From NCBI GenBank assembly GCA_919901705.1, contig CAKKPR010000133.1:1-6853 (forward strand): a stretch of 6,853 nt of DNA. The letters run 5' to 3'. This document shows, one piece after another, positions 1 to 5,950 of the stretch. This DNA is from Thermodesulfovibrionales bacterium. Its GTDB lineage: Bacteria > Nitrospirota > Thermodesulfovibrionia > Thermodesulfovibrionales > UBA1546. Both the position numbers and the translations under genes were made by a program. How positions within the stretch are numbered: the first letter of the stretch is position 1; each line of letters starts with the position of its first letter. The notes below the pieces were generated by a model. That model was not told the origin of the DNA. It did not search any database and worked only from the letters and a program-made list of their open reading frames with translations.

Positions 1-45
1 TATTAGGGTTTCATAATGGACAGGGATAATTTTATGTTCGGGCAT
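1..45 (-). CDS. hicA: HicA-type mRNA interferase toxin, N-terminal fragment (cut by window edge)
   Basis: Only the first 15 codons are in the window; the gene starts at the ATG at 45-43 and runs off the left edge. The visible peptide, MPEHKIIPVHYETLI, is the usual opening of the HicA-type partner found after this kind of HicB, with the strand and helix start of the small dsRBD-like toxin fold. The start lies three bases after the hicB stop codon, so the two are co-transcribed and probably translationally coupled. HicA toxins are small RNases that cut mRNA and depend on a catalytic His further downstream, which cannot be seen here. The call rests mostly on the hicB neighbour and the short peptide, so intactness is unknown. 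Confidence 0.7.
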   Translation of the reverse strand, partial: MPEHKIIPVHYETLI

Positions 46-48
46 GTC

Positions 49-312
49 TTATACAGCGAGGGCAAGGTTTTCTTCGATAATAGGTTTTCTTGATTCCCAT
101 GAATTATTAATCTTTGAAAAGCCTGACTCTTCCAAAACTTCTTCAAGTGTACCCATAGTCTGGCATTCTTCAACAAAAGCCTCGACAGCCTCTTTGAAGG
201 ATTTCTTTGCTTCATCAACAGTTTCGCCAAAGCTGGAGACATTTAATTCAGGCGATAATGCTACATAAACATCTCCTTCTTTAAATATCTCAATTCTTAC
301 AGATATGTTCAT
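49..312 (-). CDS. hicB: HicB-family antitoxin
   Basis: An 87-residue acidic protein of the HicB type, which neutralises a co-encoded HicA RNase by direct binding. The N-terminal half reads as the partial RNase H-like fold of HicB: strand NISVRIEIF (2-10), strand YVALSPELNVSSFGET (16-31) and the helix DEAKKSFKEAVEAFVEEC (33-50). The C-terminal tail (about 70-87) is short and I see no separate helix-turn-helix or ribbon-helix-helix DNA-binding domain, so autoregulation, if any, would have to use another surface. I chose the ATG at 312 because GGAGGT lies 8 bases before it; a TTG one codon upstream (315) is the alternative. The antitoxin gene precedes the toxin gene, the reverse of the classical E. 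coli hicAB order. It sits 105 bases beyond the metal transporter operon on the same strand. Confidence 0.85.
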   Translation of the reverse strand: MNISVRIEIFKEGDVYVALSPELNVSSFGETVDEAKKSFKEAVEAFVEECQTMGTLEEVLEESGFSKINNSWESRKPIIEENLALAV

Positions 313-319
313 CAAAATC

Positions 320-348
320 CACCTCCAATCTTCAATGCTATTTTAGCA
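320..348 (-). promoter_or_regulatory. hicBA promoter -10, palindrome and strong ribosome binding site
   Basis: On the minus strand a TAAAAT (345-340) makes a plausible -10 box upstream of hicB. It lies inside a perfect inverted repeat TGCTA-TTT-TAGCA (336-348), a natural position for an autoregulatory operator of a toxin-antitoxin pair. No convincing -35 is found 16-18 bases further upstream (the hexamer there is TCAAAT), so promoter strength is uncertain. The ribosome binding site GGAGGTGG (327-320 on the minus strand) is very strong. The rest of the gap from 349 to 417, between here and the znuB stop, shows no clear terminator hairpin, so read-through from the transporter operon is possible. 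Confidence 0.45.
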
Positions 349-417
349 CATTCAAGACAATTATTTGAGCGCTGCTTCTCCCCCTTCCTCACTCCGCCGA
401 TTAAGATGGATTAATTG

Positions 418-1212
418 TTACTTCCTTCCTTTCAAAAACGCTGCAAAGAAGAATGCTGTGAGTATGAGGACGATTGTGCCGCCGGAGGATACATCAAACT
501 GATAGGAAAGATAAAGGCCTGCTATTGTAGAAAAAAAAGCGATGCAGCAGGATATCAGCATCATCGGATAAAACCTTCTTGAAACAAGCTGGGCCACAGC
601 GCCGGGAATAACAAGCAGGGCAGAAACAAGAATAATCCCCACAACTTTTATTGACATCACAATCGCAACTGCCATCGAGATAAGAAAGATTGATTTTATC
701 AGCCTTGTAGGTATGCCGCTTACTATTGCAAGCTCTTCATTAAAAGTCGTAAGCAGAAGCTCTTTCATTATCACTGCCAGCGCTGCAAGGATGGCAACAG
801 TTATGGCGATTGTAAGCCACATCTCATTTTCACTTATTGCAAGGATGCTTCCAAAGAGATAACCAAAGAGGTCAACGTTATAGCTTTTTGAGAGTCCTAT
901 AAGCACTATACCGAGAGCCATCGAGCTTGAAAAAAACACGCCTATGGCAGTGTCTTCCGCAACCTTGCCTTTTGAACTTATCCTCTCTATTCCAAACGCG
1001 ATCAGGATGGAATATATCATTGCCGTTATCATGGGATTTATACCGGCAAAAAAACCTATTGCAACACCTCCGAATGCCGCATGGGAAATGCCTGAGCCTA
1101 TAAAAGAGACCCGTCTTAAGACCACAAATACAGAGATGATGCCGGTGAGGATGCTGACAACTATCCCTGTTATCAAGGCCCTCTGCATAAACCCGTATGA
1201 AAGTATTTCCAT
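418..1212 (-). CDS. znuB: Zinc/manganese-type ABC transporter permease (ABC-3 family)
   Basis: The membrane channel of the metal importer: 264 residues, about eight strongly hydrophobic segments, and the ABC-3 (ZnuB/MntB/TroC) landmarks. These are the conserved turn SFIGSGISHAAFGG (36-49), the segment VDLFGYLFGSIL (113-124), and the cytoplasmic coupling loop with EELAIVSGIP (159-168) that docks on the ATPase. The next segment, VVGIILVSALLVIPGAVA, is also typical. I chose the ATG at 1212 because it overlaps the stop codon of the ATPase gene as TAATG and has GAGG 5 bases upstream; a TTG ten codons earlier would add an unlikely hydrophilic extension inside the ATPase gene. It is the last gene of the znuA-znuC-znuB operon. 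Sequence alone does not separate Zn2+ from Mn2+ or Fe2+ transport, so the gene symbol is by family and context. Confidence 0.9.
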   Translation of the reverse strand: MEILSYGFMQRALITGIVVSILTGIISVFVVLRRVSFIGSGISHAAFGGVAIGFFAGINPMITAMIYSILIAFGIERISSKGKVAEDTAIGVFFSSSMALGIVLIGLSKSYNVDLFGYLFGSILAISENEMWLTIAITVAILAALAVIMKELLLTTFNEELAIVSGIPTRLIKSIFLISMAVAIVMSIKVVGIILVSALLVIPGAVAQLVSRRFYPMMLISCCIAFFSTIAGLYLSYQFDVSSGGTIVLILTAFFFAAFLKGRK

Positions 1213-1988
1213 TACTTCCTCAGCCTCTCGCACTTGTCGCAAACATCAGAGTGGATTAGTAAATCCACATTCTTGCCATAGAGCCGCTCCAGAACATTTT
1301 CGTCAAGCGCTCCGAGAGGCGCGCCATGGTAGTAGAGGATTTTATTAAGGCAGGCAATCTCATCAACATAAGCTGTTACCGCGCCTATGTCATGAGAGAC
1401 CATGATGATAGTAAGGCCAAACCTCTTCTGCAGACCTTTCAGAAGATGATAAAAATCCTCCTGACCGACAACATCTATGCCTGTGCTCGGCTCATCGAGA
1501 ATGAGTATCTTTGGATCGCTGACCAATGCGCGTGCGATGGATATCCTTTGCTGTTCCCCTCCCGATAAATCACTAAACGGCTTATCACCCTGGCCTGACA
1601 TGCCGATAAGTTCGATATATCCCAGTGCCTTTTCTTTTTCCTTTTTTGAAGGCCATTTGAACATTCCCAGTTTTCCGTACATCCCCATCGTAACAACATC
1701 AACAGCGCTTGCAGGGAAATTGATGTCAAGGTTTATATGCTGCGGCAAATAACCGAATATGCCCTGTCTCAGGCATTCCTCAGGGGATTTATCAAATACT
1801 TTTATCCCGCCTCCTGCAGGCTTAACAAGGCCGAGTATCACCCTCAATAAAGTTGTCTTGCCGCTGCCGTTCGGCCCGACAATGCCGAGAAACTTTCCTT
1901 CAGCAAGTGAAAGGTTTATATCGGCAAGTATCTCCTTACCGCTAAGTATTACAGAGAGATTATTTATTTCTATTGCGTTCCTGCTCAC
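1212..1988 (-). CDS. znuC: Zinc/manganese-type ABC transporter ATP-binding protein
   Basis: The cytoplasmic ATPase that powers the importer, 258 residues with all nucleotide-binding motifs intact: Walker A GPNGSGKTT (38-46), Q-loop Gln83 in GYLPQ, signature LSGGEQQR (141-148), Walker B ILILDEP (161-167) with catalytic Glu166, D-loop near 172 and switch His199 in VSHD. The C-terminal tail ends HSDVCDKCERLRK, with a CxxC pair at 250/253 and His246, a possible metal-binding site not needed for ATPase function. Translation begins at GTG 1988, which overlaps the binding-protein stop codon as GTGA, with AGGT 8 bases upstream, so translation is coupled to the gene before it. The stop overlaps the permease start. 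The gene order (binding protein, ATPase, permease) is standard for the Zn/Mn/Fe cluster of ABC importers. Confidence 0.93.
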   Translation of the reverse strand: MSRNAIEINNLSVILSGKEILADINLSLAEGKFLGIVGPNGSGKTTLLRVILGLVKPAGGGIKVFDKSPEECLRQGIFGYLPQHINLDINFPASAVDVVTMGMYGKLGMFKWPSKKEKEKALGYIELIGMSGQGDKPFSDLSGGEQQRISIARALVSDPKILILDEPSTGIDVVGQEDFYHLLKGLQKRFGLTIIMVSHDIGAVTAYVDEIACLNKILYYHGAPLGALDENVLERLYGKNVDLLIHSDVCDKCERLRK

Positions 1989-2890
1989 TTCATCGCACCT
2001 TCCATCACAGAAAGATTATATCTCATAAGCCCCAAATAAGTATCCCTGCCTTTGATATTTGAACCCCCAATCGGGTCAAGGAATAAGACCTTTGCTCCCG
2101 CCTCTTTTGCGACCACCTCTGCAATGGCAGGATTGAACTGCGGCTCTGCAAAAACAACTTTTGAGGTTATCCTCTTTACCTCCCGAATGATTCTTGCGAT
2201 ATGTTTTGGAGAAGGCTCCCTGCCCGGTGATTCTTCTATGACGCCTGCTACACTCAGGCCGTATCTTTTAGAGAAATAGTTCCATGCAGGATGAAATGTC
2301 ACATATTCTTTTATCTTGAAAGTCTTAACCTTATCTGAAATTTCCTTATGAAGGATATCCAAATCCTTTTTATATTTCTCAGCCCTTCCCCTGTAATAGG
2401 CGCTCCCTGAATGGTCAGCCTTTGAGAGGGCGTCTGTTATTTTATCTGCAATTGCTTTTGCAAACACAGGGTCAAGCCATACATGAGGGTCAGCAATTTC
2501 TGAAGAACCATGCGACTTATCATGACCTGCCTCCGATTTATGAGAGTGTATATCCCTTATCAATGGAAGTCCCGAAGATGCATCAACAACAATAAGTCCT
2601 TCATTCCCTGATGCTCTCAGCATCTTCGCTGCCCAGAATTCTAACCCAGCCCCAATTTTTATGAACACTCCCGCCTTACTTAGCTTCATCATCTCAGGCG
2701 GCGTCGGTTCAAATGTATGAGGCGAGACACCCGGAGGAAGCATGATTTTTACGTCAACCCTTTCCCCTCCAATCTGTTTTGCAATGTCACCGAGAGGAAA
2801 TATGCTGGCAACAACCTTAAGTTTTTCGGCATAAGAGTTTTGCGCTGAAAGCAGAACCAGAATGATTAGAACTATCTGAAATTTTTTCAT
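1985..2890 (-). CDS. znuA: Periplasmic zinc/manganese-type ABC transporter substrate-binding protein
   Basis: A 301-residue cluster A-I (ZnuA/TroA) metal receptor. Residues 1-21 form a signal peptide with a positive start, a hydrophobic core and SYA before the likely cut; there is no lipobox Cys, so it should be a free periplasmic protein. The metal site expected of the family is complete: His58 (SPHTFEP), His136 (DPHVWLDP), His200 (TFHPAW) and Asp272 (FLDPIGG). A loop at about 113-131 carries four His residues (115, 117, 123, 127). A His-rich loop here is typical of Zn2+ rather than Mn2+ receptors, though this one is short. A long helix linking the two lobes is expected around 145-190. Translation starts at ATG 2890 with AAGG 4 bases upstream. 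It is the first gene of the operon, transcribed from the divergent control region with the MFS gene. Confidence 0.92.
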   Translation of the reverse strand: MKKFQIVLIILVLLSAQNSYAEKLKVVASIFPLGDIAKQIGGERVDVKIMLPPGVSPHTFEPTPPEMMKLSKAGVFIKIGAGLEFWAAKMLRASGNEGLIVVDASSGLPLIRDIHSHKSEAGHDKSHGSSEIADPHVWLDPVFAKAIADKITDALSKADHSGSAYYRGRAEKYKKDLDILHKEISDKVKTFKIKEYVTFHPAWNYFSKRYGLSVAGVIEESPGREPSPKHIARIIREVKRITSKVVFAEPQFNPAIAEVVAKEAGAKVLFLDPIGGSNIKGRDTYLGLMRYNLSVMEGAMK

Positions 2891-2906
2891 ATTTCCTTAT
2901 CTTCTG

Positions 2907-2942
2907 ACTTAATATCATATATGAATTGCAGATTCATGTAAA
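2907..2942 (-). promoter_or_regulatory. znuA operon promoter (sigma70-type)
   Basis: On the minus strand the -35 box is TTTACA (2942-2937) and the -10 box TATGAT (2919-2914), each one mismatch from consensus and separated by an ideal 17 bases. Transcription would start near 2907, giving a short leader of about 17 bases that ends in the AAGG ribosome binding site. This is the best promoter in the window. The spacer holds the inverted repeat listed separately. Confidence 0.65.
2918..2940. promoter_or_regulatory. Inverted repeat in znuA promoter, candidate metalloregulator operator
   Basis: ATGAAT-TGCAG-ATTCAT (2921-2937) is a perfect 6-5-6 inverted repeat; with one mismatch it extends to 9-base arms (TATATGAAT and ATTCATGTA) over 23 bases. 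It fills the spacer between the -35 and -10 boxes of the znuA promoter, a classical repressor position. High-affinity zinc or manganese uptake operons are commonly repressed by Zur, MntR or a DtxR-type protein when metal is plentiful. The repeat does not match a Zur or MntR consensus that I can recall, so the regulator is not identified, and none is encoded next to the operon in this window. Confidence 0.45.
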
Positions 2943-2944
2943 AT
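2939..2944 (+). promoter_or_regulatory. Possible -10 box of the MFS gene
   Basis: TAAAAT ends six bases before the MFS ATG at 2951 and no ribosome binding site lies between them. A -10 box at this distance would place the transcription start at or next to the start codon, which is the arrangement of leaderless mRNAs. There is no good -35 hexamer 16-18 bases upstream (CATATA at 17). The box overlaps the -35 region of the divergent znuA promoter. Confidence 0.3.
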
Positions 2945-2950
2945 ATCATA

Positions 2951-4177
2951 ATGAAAAATTCAGATAAATTCTCCGCACTATATTTCAGGGACTTCCGTTT
3001 GTTCTGGTTCGGCCAGCTCATTTCCCTGTCAGGCACATGGATGCAGTCTGTTGCACAGGGATGGCTTGTATATTCGCTGACAAAATCCCCCTTTTACCTC
3101 GGCATTGTTGCCGCTGCATCAACCCTGCCCATACTGCTCTTTACACTAATCGGCGGGATGGTTGCAGACAGGTTCAGAAAAAGAAATCTCATAATCCTGA
3201 CCCAGGTGCTGTCCATCATCCCTGCGCTTATGCTTGGGATTTTCATAGACTTTAAAATCATAACCGTCTATCAGGTCATCGTACTTGCATTTTTTATGGG
3301 AACGGTCAACGCCTTTGATATGCCTGCAAGGCAATCCTTTCTTGTTGAGATGGTCGGCAAAGGGCATATTCTTAATGCCATAGCGCTTAATTCAGCGGCA
3401 TTTAACGGCGCCCGCATCATAGGGCCTGTCATTGCCGGCCTGACAATAGCGTATCTCGGGCTCCCGGCATGTTTTTATCTTAATGCGGCAAGTTTTGTTG
3501 CAGTGATAATCGCCCTGTCTTTAATAAAAAACCGGGGCGGGATTACTGCAACTTCAAAAGGATTCTTGAAGGATTTTTCAGAAGGCCTTCATTTTATAAA
3601 GGCTCAAAAAGATATTCTGTATATTATAATCCTCATTTCTGTATTCAGCCTGTTTGGAATACCTTTCACAAGTTTTCTGCCCATATTTGCTGAAGAGATA
3701 TTCAATGCAGGCCCAAAGGGGCTTGGCCTGTTAGTCAGCGCCACAGGGCTTGGCGCATTCTCTGCCGCAGTAATAATCGCCGTAAAAGGCAACATAGAAA
3801 ATAAATGGCGATATATGTCAGTTGCCGGCTTGTGCTTTTCAGCGGCGCTGCTTGCCGTTTCCATATCAAAAATTTTATGGCTCTCTCTTTTATTCCTTGT
3901 CTTCACAGGATGGGGAATATCCAGTTTCCTTGCAACGGCAAACAGCTTTATCCAGCTTTCCACTCCTGATAATTTAAGAGGAAGGGTCATAAGCGTCTAT
4001 TCGATGGTATTCCTTGGTTTTGCTCCGATAGGAAATTTTCTTATCGGAATACTATCACATTCACTGGGGACAACAAACGCAGTGTCCATCTCAGCCGTAA
4101 TCTGCATTATTGCATCAATCCTGTTTTCCAGCGCCAGTTCTTCTATAAAAACAATGAATTCTTCTTGCCGCCTTTGA
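2951..4177 (+). CDS. Major facilitator superfamily exporter (MFS_3 / EntS-like)
   Basis: A 408-residue inner-membrane transporter with about twelve hydrophobic segments. The N-terminus has the family opening FRDFRLFWFGQLISL (12-26) followed by SGTWMQ (27-32). Motif A, GGMVADRFRKR (68-78), sits between the second and third membrane segments. NAFDMPARQSF (about 120-130) and the second-half motif LRGRVISVYSM (around 343-353) are typical of the MFS_3 group, which includes the enterobactin exporter EntS and many uncharacterised drug or metabolite exporters. The substrate cannot be read from sequence. ATG 2951 is the only sensible start: an in-frame TAA lies at 2939-2941. No Shine-Dalgarno sequence precedes it. 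The gene is divergent from znuA with only 60 bases between the start codons, so joint control is possible, and a role in exporting a metal chelator is conceivable but unproved. Confidence 0.88.
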   Translation: MKNSDKFSALYFRDFRLFWFGQLISLSGTWMQSVAQGWLVYSLTKSPFYLGIVAAASTLPILLFTLIGGMVADRFRKRNLIILTQVLSIIPALMLGIFIDFKIITVYQVIVLAFFMGTVNAFDMPARQSFLVEMVGKGHILNAIALNSAAFNGARIIGPVIAGLTIAYLGLPACFYLNAASFVAVIIALSLIKNRGGITATSKGFLKDFSEGLHFIKAQKDILYIIILISVFSLFGIPFTSFLPIFAEEIFNAGPKGLGLLVSATGLGAFSAAVIIAVKGNIENKWRYMSVAGLCFSAALLAVSISKILWLSLLFLVFTGWGISSFLATANSFIQLSTPDNLRGRVISVYSMVFLGFAPIGNFLIGILSHSLGTTNAVSISAVICIIASILFSSASSSIKTMNSSCRL

Positions 4178-4182
4178 CATGA

Positions 4183-4219
4183 GGGTAATAAATAAGACAT
4201 ACTTTTCGGGTAATAAATA
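4183..4219. repeat. Perfect 12-base direct repeat upstream of the DUF1207-like gene
   Basis: GGGTAATAAATA occurs at 4183-4194 and again at 4208-4219, offset 25 bases, in the 65-base gap between the MFS stop and the next ATG. Two identical 12-mers in so short a gap suggest paired regulator binding sites or a small duplication. A weak promoter candidate overlaps it on the plus strand (AAGACA 4194-4199, 18 bases, TACTAT 4218-4223), giving a start near 4230. I find no terminator hairpin for the MFS gene here. Confidence 0.5.
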
Positions 4220-4242
4220 CTATTTGAAACCATGTGAAGAAT

Positions 4243-5097
4243 ATGAAAACCTGCATATTGATAATAGCGCTTCTGTCTTTGCCAATCTCAGCCGGTGCTG
4301 TTGAACAGGATGCTGGAGCAGACAGCAACGGCTACGGCAATATCTTCCTCCCGACAGGCGACCTGTTCCGGCCTTTGATTGCTGACCCGAAACAGCCGAG
4401 GTTCTTTGTAAGCTTAAGAAAATATAACTTTAAAGCACACAATATCAATGGCGCTGCCGTGGGATACGGAGAAAATTTTGGGATATACAAACACCAGGGG
4501 AAAGAGAATGAATCCAGTTATCAGCTGAATATTGTAGGCGGACTGTTTGCACAGTTCAATCTGGATGCGCCATCACGCGACCTGCTGAATGCTGATTACA
4601 CCATAGGCTTCCCTCTAACGTATAGAAACGGCCCTGTTTCTGCGCGCCTTAATGTTTATCACCAGAGTTCCCATCTTGGAGATGAGTATCTTCTTGAGAC
4701 AAAGCCAGAGCGGATTAATCTCTCCTATGAAGCTGTTGACCTGCTCGGCTCTTATGAATGGGAAAAATGGCGCAGTTATCTCGGCGGAGAATATCTGTTT
4801 CGCAGGGAGCCGGGGGACCTCAAGCCGGCCGGAGTCCACGGAGGAATTGAGTATTATGGAACCAAACATGTTTTGAAAATCGGCAGGCTGGTGGGAGGAT
4901 TGGACCTGAAGATCTACGAGGAACACCACTGGTCACTTGACGCTGCCCTCAACATAGGTTTTGAATTCGGCCAACTGAATCCGGGCCAGAGGCGGCTGCG
5001 CATCATGCTTGAAGGATATAAAGGTTATTCACCCCACGGCCAGTTCTACAATGACAGGATATCTTATTACGGGGTTGGCTTGTACCTCGGTTTTTAG
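4243..5097 (+). CDS. Exported DUF1207-like outer-membrane beta-barrel protein of unknown function
   Basis: A 284-residue protein with a clear signal peptide: MKT, a hydrophobic core (4-16) and an AGA cut site before Val20. The mature part alternates aromatic and polar residues with many Gly and Tyr, has no further membrane helix, and ends YYGVGLYLGF; a terminal Phe is the usual signal of an outer-membrane barrel strand. The segments IFLPTGDLFRPLIADP (about 34-49) and YHQSSHLGDEYL (about 138-149) resemble the conserved parts of the DUF1207 family, recognised from memory. Members have no established function as far as I know. I prefer ATG 4243, since it gives a standard signal peptide; the in-frame GTG at 4234 would add three residues. 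Neither start has a good ribosome binding site (GAAG only). It follows the MFS gene on the same strand, with its own promoter possible. Confidence 0.72.
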   Translation: MKTCILIIALLSLPISAGAVEQDAGADSNGYGNIFLPTGDLFRPLIADPKQPRFFVSLRKYNFKAHNINGAAVGYGENFGIYKHQGKENESSYQLNIVGGLFAQFNLDAPSRDLLNADYTIGFPLTYRNGPVSARLNVYHQSSHLGDEYLLETKPERINLSYEAVDLLGSYEWEKWRSYLGGEYLFRREPGDLKPAGVHGGIEYYGTKHVLKIGRLVGGLDLKIYEEHHWSLDAALNIGFEFGQLNPGQRRLRIMLEGYKGYSPHGQFYNDRISYYGVGLYLGF

Positions 5098-5185
5098 GCT
5101 GGCAGACCTCAGGAGGGGACTGTCTTTGAGCGGTTTTATTTTGCCGATAGTCTGATAATAGATTTGTGAATAATATGGATAACCC

Positions 5186-5950
5186 ATGAAAATACTTGCA
5201 ATAGACACATCAACAATGCTCGGAGGAATCGCAATCATGGATGACCTTACCCTGATTGCAGAGACAAGGCTCAATGTCAAATCAACTCATTCAGAGAGGC
5301 TTATGACAGAGATAGAACATTGCCTCAAACAGTCATCCTTGAAGATATCTGATATTGATGTCTTTGCAGTAGCTATTGGTCCCGGCTCTTTTACGGGGCT
5401 GAGAATTGGGTTAAGCGCTGTCAAAGGATTATCTTATGCGACAGGGAAACCGATAGTTTCTGTCCCAACTCTTGATGCCCTTGCATTGAATTTCCCTTAC
5501 AGCAGATATCCTGTATGCACAATGCTTGATGCAAGAAAGAAAGAGGTGTATGCAGCGTTGTTTAAGTGGGAAGATGATAATAAAACTGAATTACCCCCCC
5601 ATCCCCCCCTTACCAAGGGGGGGCTAAGGGGGGGTGGCGCCTTTATCAAACTAATACCTGAGGCGTCATTTAATCCTGAAGAATTTATGCGCGGTTCCCT
5701 CCTTGTTACTGATTATGAAAAGTTTATCTTTGCCGGTGAAGGAGCAGTAATTTATAAAAATAAAATTATCGATGCCATGGGTGAAAAGGCAGTATTTGCA
5801 TCCCCTGAAAAAACAGTCCCTTCACCTGCAAATGTTGCATCCCTGGGCATGAAGAAGGCTCTCAGAGGAGAATTTTCAGAACCTGTCAGCCTTGTACCGG
5901 TTTATATCAGAAGATCAGAGGCCGAGGTAAAGTGGAAGGGCTCATCATAA
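5186..5950 (+). CDS. tsaB: tRNA threonylcarbamoyladenosine (t6A37) synthesis protein TsaB
   Basis: TsaB is the dimerisation partner that activates TsaD; with TsaC and TsaE the complex makes the t6A modification at position 37 of ANN-decoding tRNAs in the cytoplasm. Marks of the family are the ASKHA-fold opening MKILAIDTS (1-9), the ESxHSE-like segment STHSERL (33-39), GPGSFTGLRIG (65-75) and DARKKEVYAALF (about 114-125). The C-terminal PVYIRRSEAE is also typical. At 254 residues it is about 20 longer than E. coli TsaB. The excess is largely the stretch at about 136-151 (LPPHPPLTKGGLRGGG), encoded by a palindromic repeat inserted in frame. The start at ATG 5186 fits the family; only a weak GGAT lies upstream. 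The end overlaps rimI by 19 bases, so the two form an operon. No tsaD or tsaE is present in the window. Confidence 0.92.
   Translation: MKILAIDTSTMLGGIAIMDDLTLIAETRLNVKSTHSERLMTEIEHCLKQSSLKISDIDVFAVAIGPGSFTGLRIGLSAVKGLSYATGKPIVSVPTLDALALNFPYSRYPVCTMLDARKKEVYAALFKWEDDNKTELPPHPPLTKGGLRGGGAFIKLIPEASFNPEEFMRGSLLVTDYEKFIFAGEGAVIYKNKIIDAMGEKAVFASPEKTVPSPANVASLGMKKALRGEFSEPVSLVPVYIRRSEAEVKWKGSS
5593..5635. repeat. 43-base G/C-run palindromic repeat element inside tsaB
   Basis: Two nested arms form a long hairpin: inner CCCCCCCTT (5603-5611) pairs with AAGGGGGGG (5615-5623) around an ACC loop, and outer ACCCCCCC (5593-5600) pairs perfectly with GGGGGGGT (5628-5635), with AT and CTAA as an internal bulge. 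The element reads through in frame as LPPHPPLTKGGLRGGG. From general experience, repeats of this pattern are scattered, mostly between genes, in many environmental bacterial genomes and yield this telltale peptide when they fall in a gene. It has no T-run after it, so it is not a terminator. The flanking coding sequence is far less G/C-biased. Confidence 0.8.

Noticed and set aside
3..242. Minus-strand open frame of 79 codons overlapping hicB and hicA
   Set aside because: It is out of frame with hicB and hicA, which are both recognisable; its composition is that of a shadow frame.
1212..1242. Upstream TTG start for the permease (ten extra residues)
   Set aside because: The extension is hydrophilic and lies inside the ATPase gene; the ATG overlapping the stop codon with GAGG upstream fits the family length.
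944..1348. Plus-strand open frame of 134 codons across znuB and znuC
   Set aside because: It is antisense to two well-conserved transporter genes, has no ribosome binding site and encodes no recognisable protein.
3604..3990. Minus-strand open frame of 128 codons within the MFS gene
   Set aside because: It is a shadow of the MFS coding sequence, with no family resemblance or start signal.
5111..5153. Strong ribosome-binding-like AGGAGGGG with TTG at 5126 opening a nine-codon frame
   Set aside because: The peptide would be nine residues with no recognisable pattern, and tsaB starts separately downstream; a chance purine run is more likely.
5098..5185. Terminator or structured RNA between the DUF1207-like gene and tsaB
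   Set aside because: Only four-base stems with long loops can be drawn, and no T-run follows; a GATAAT at 5154-5159 lacks a well-spaced -35.
5603..5623. Hairpin with C7/G7 arms as a rho-independent terminator
   Set aside because: It lies inside the open frame of tsaB, is followed by more G-rich coding sequence and has no T-run, so it does not fit termination.
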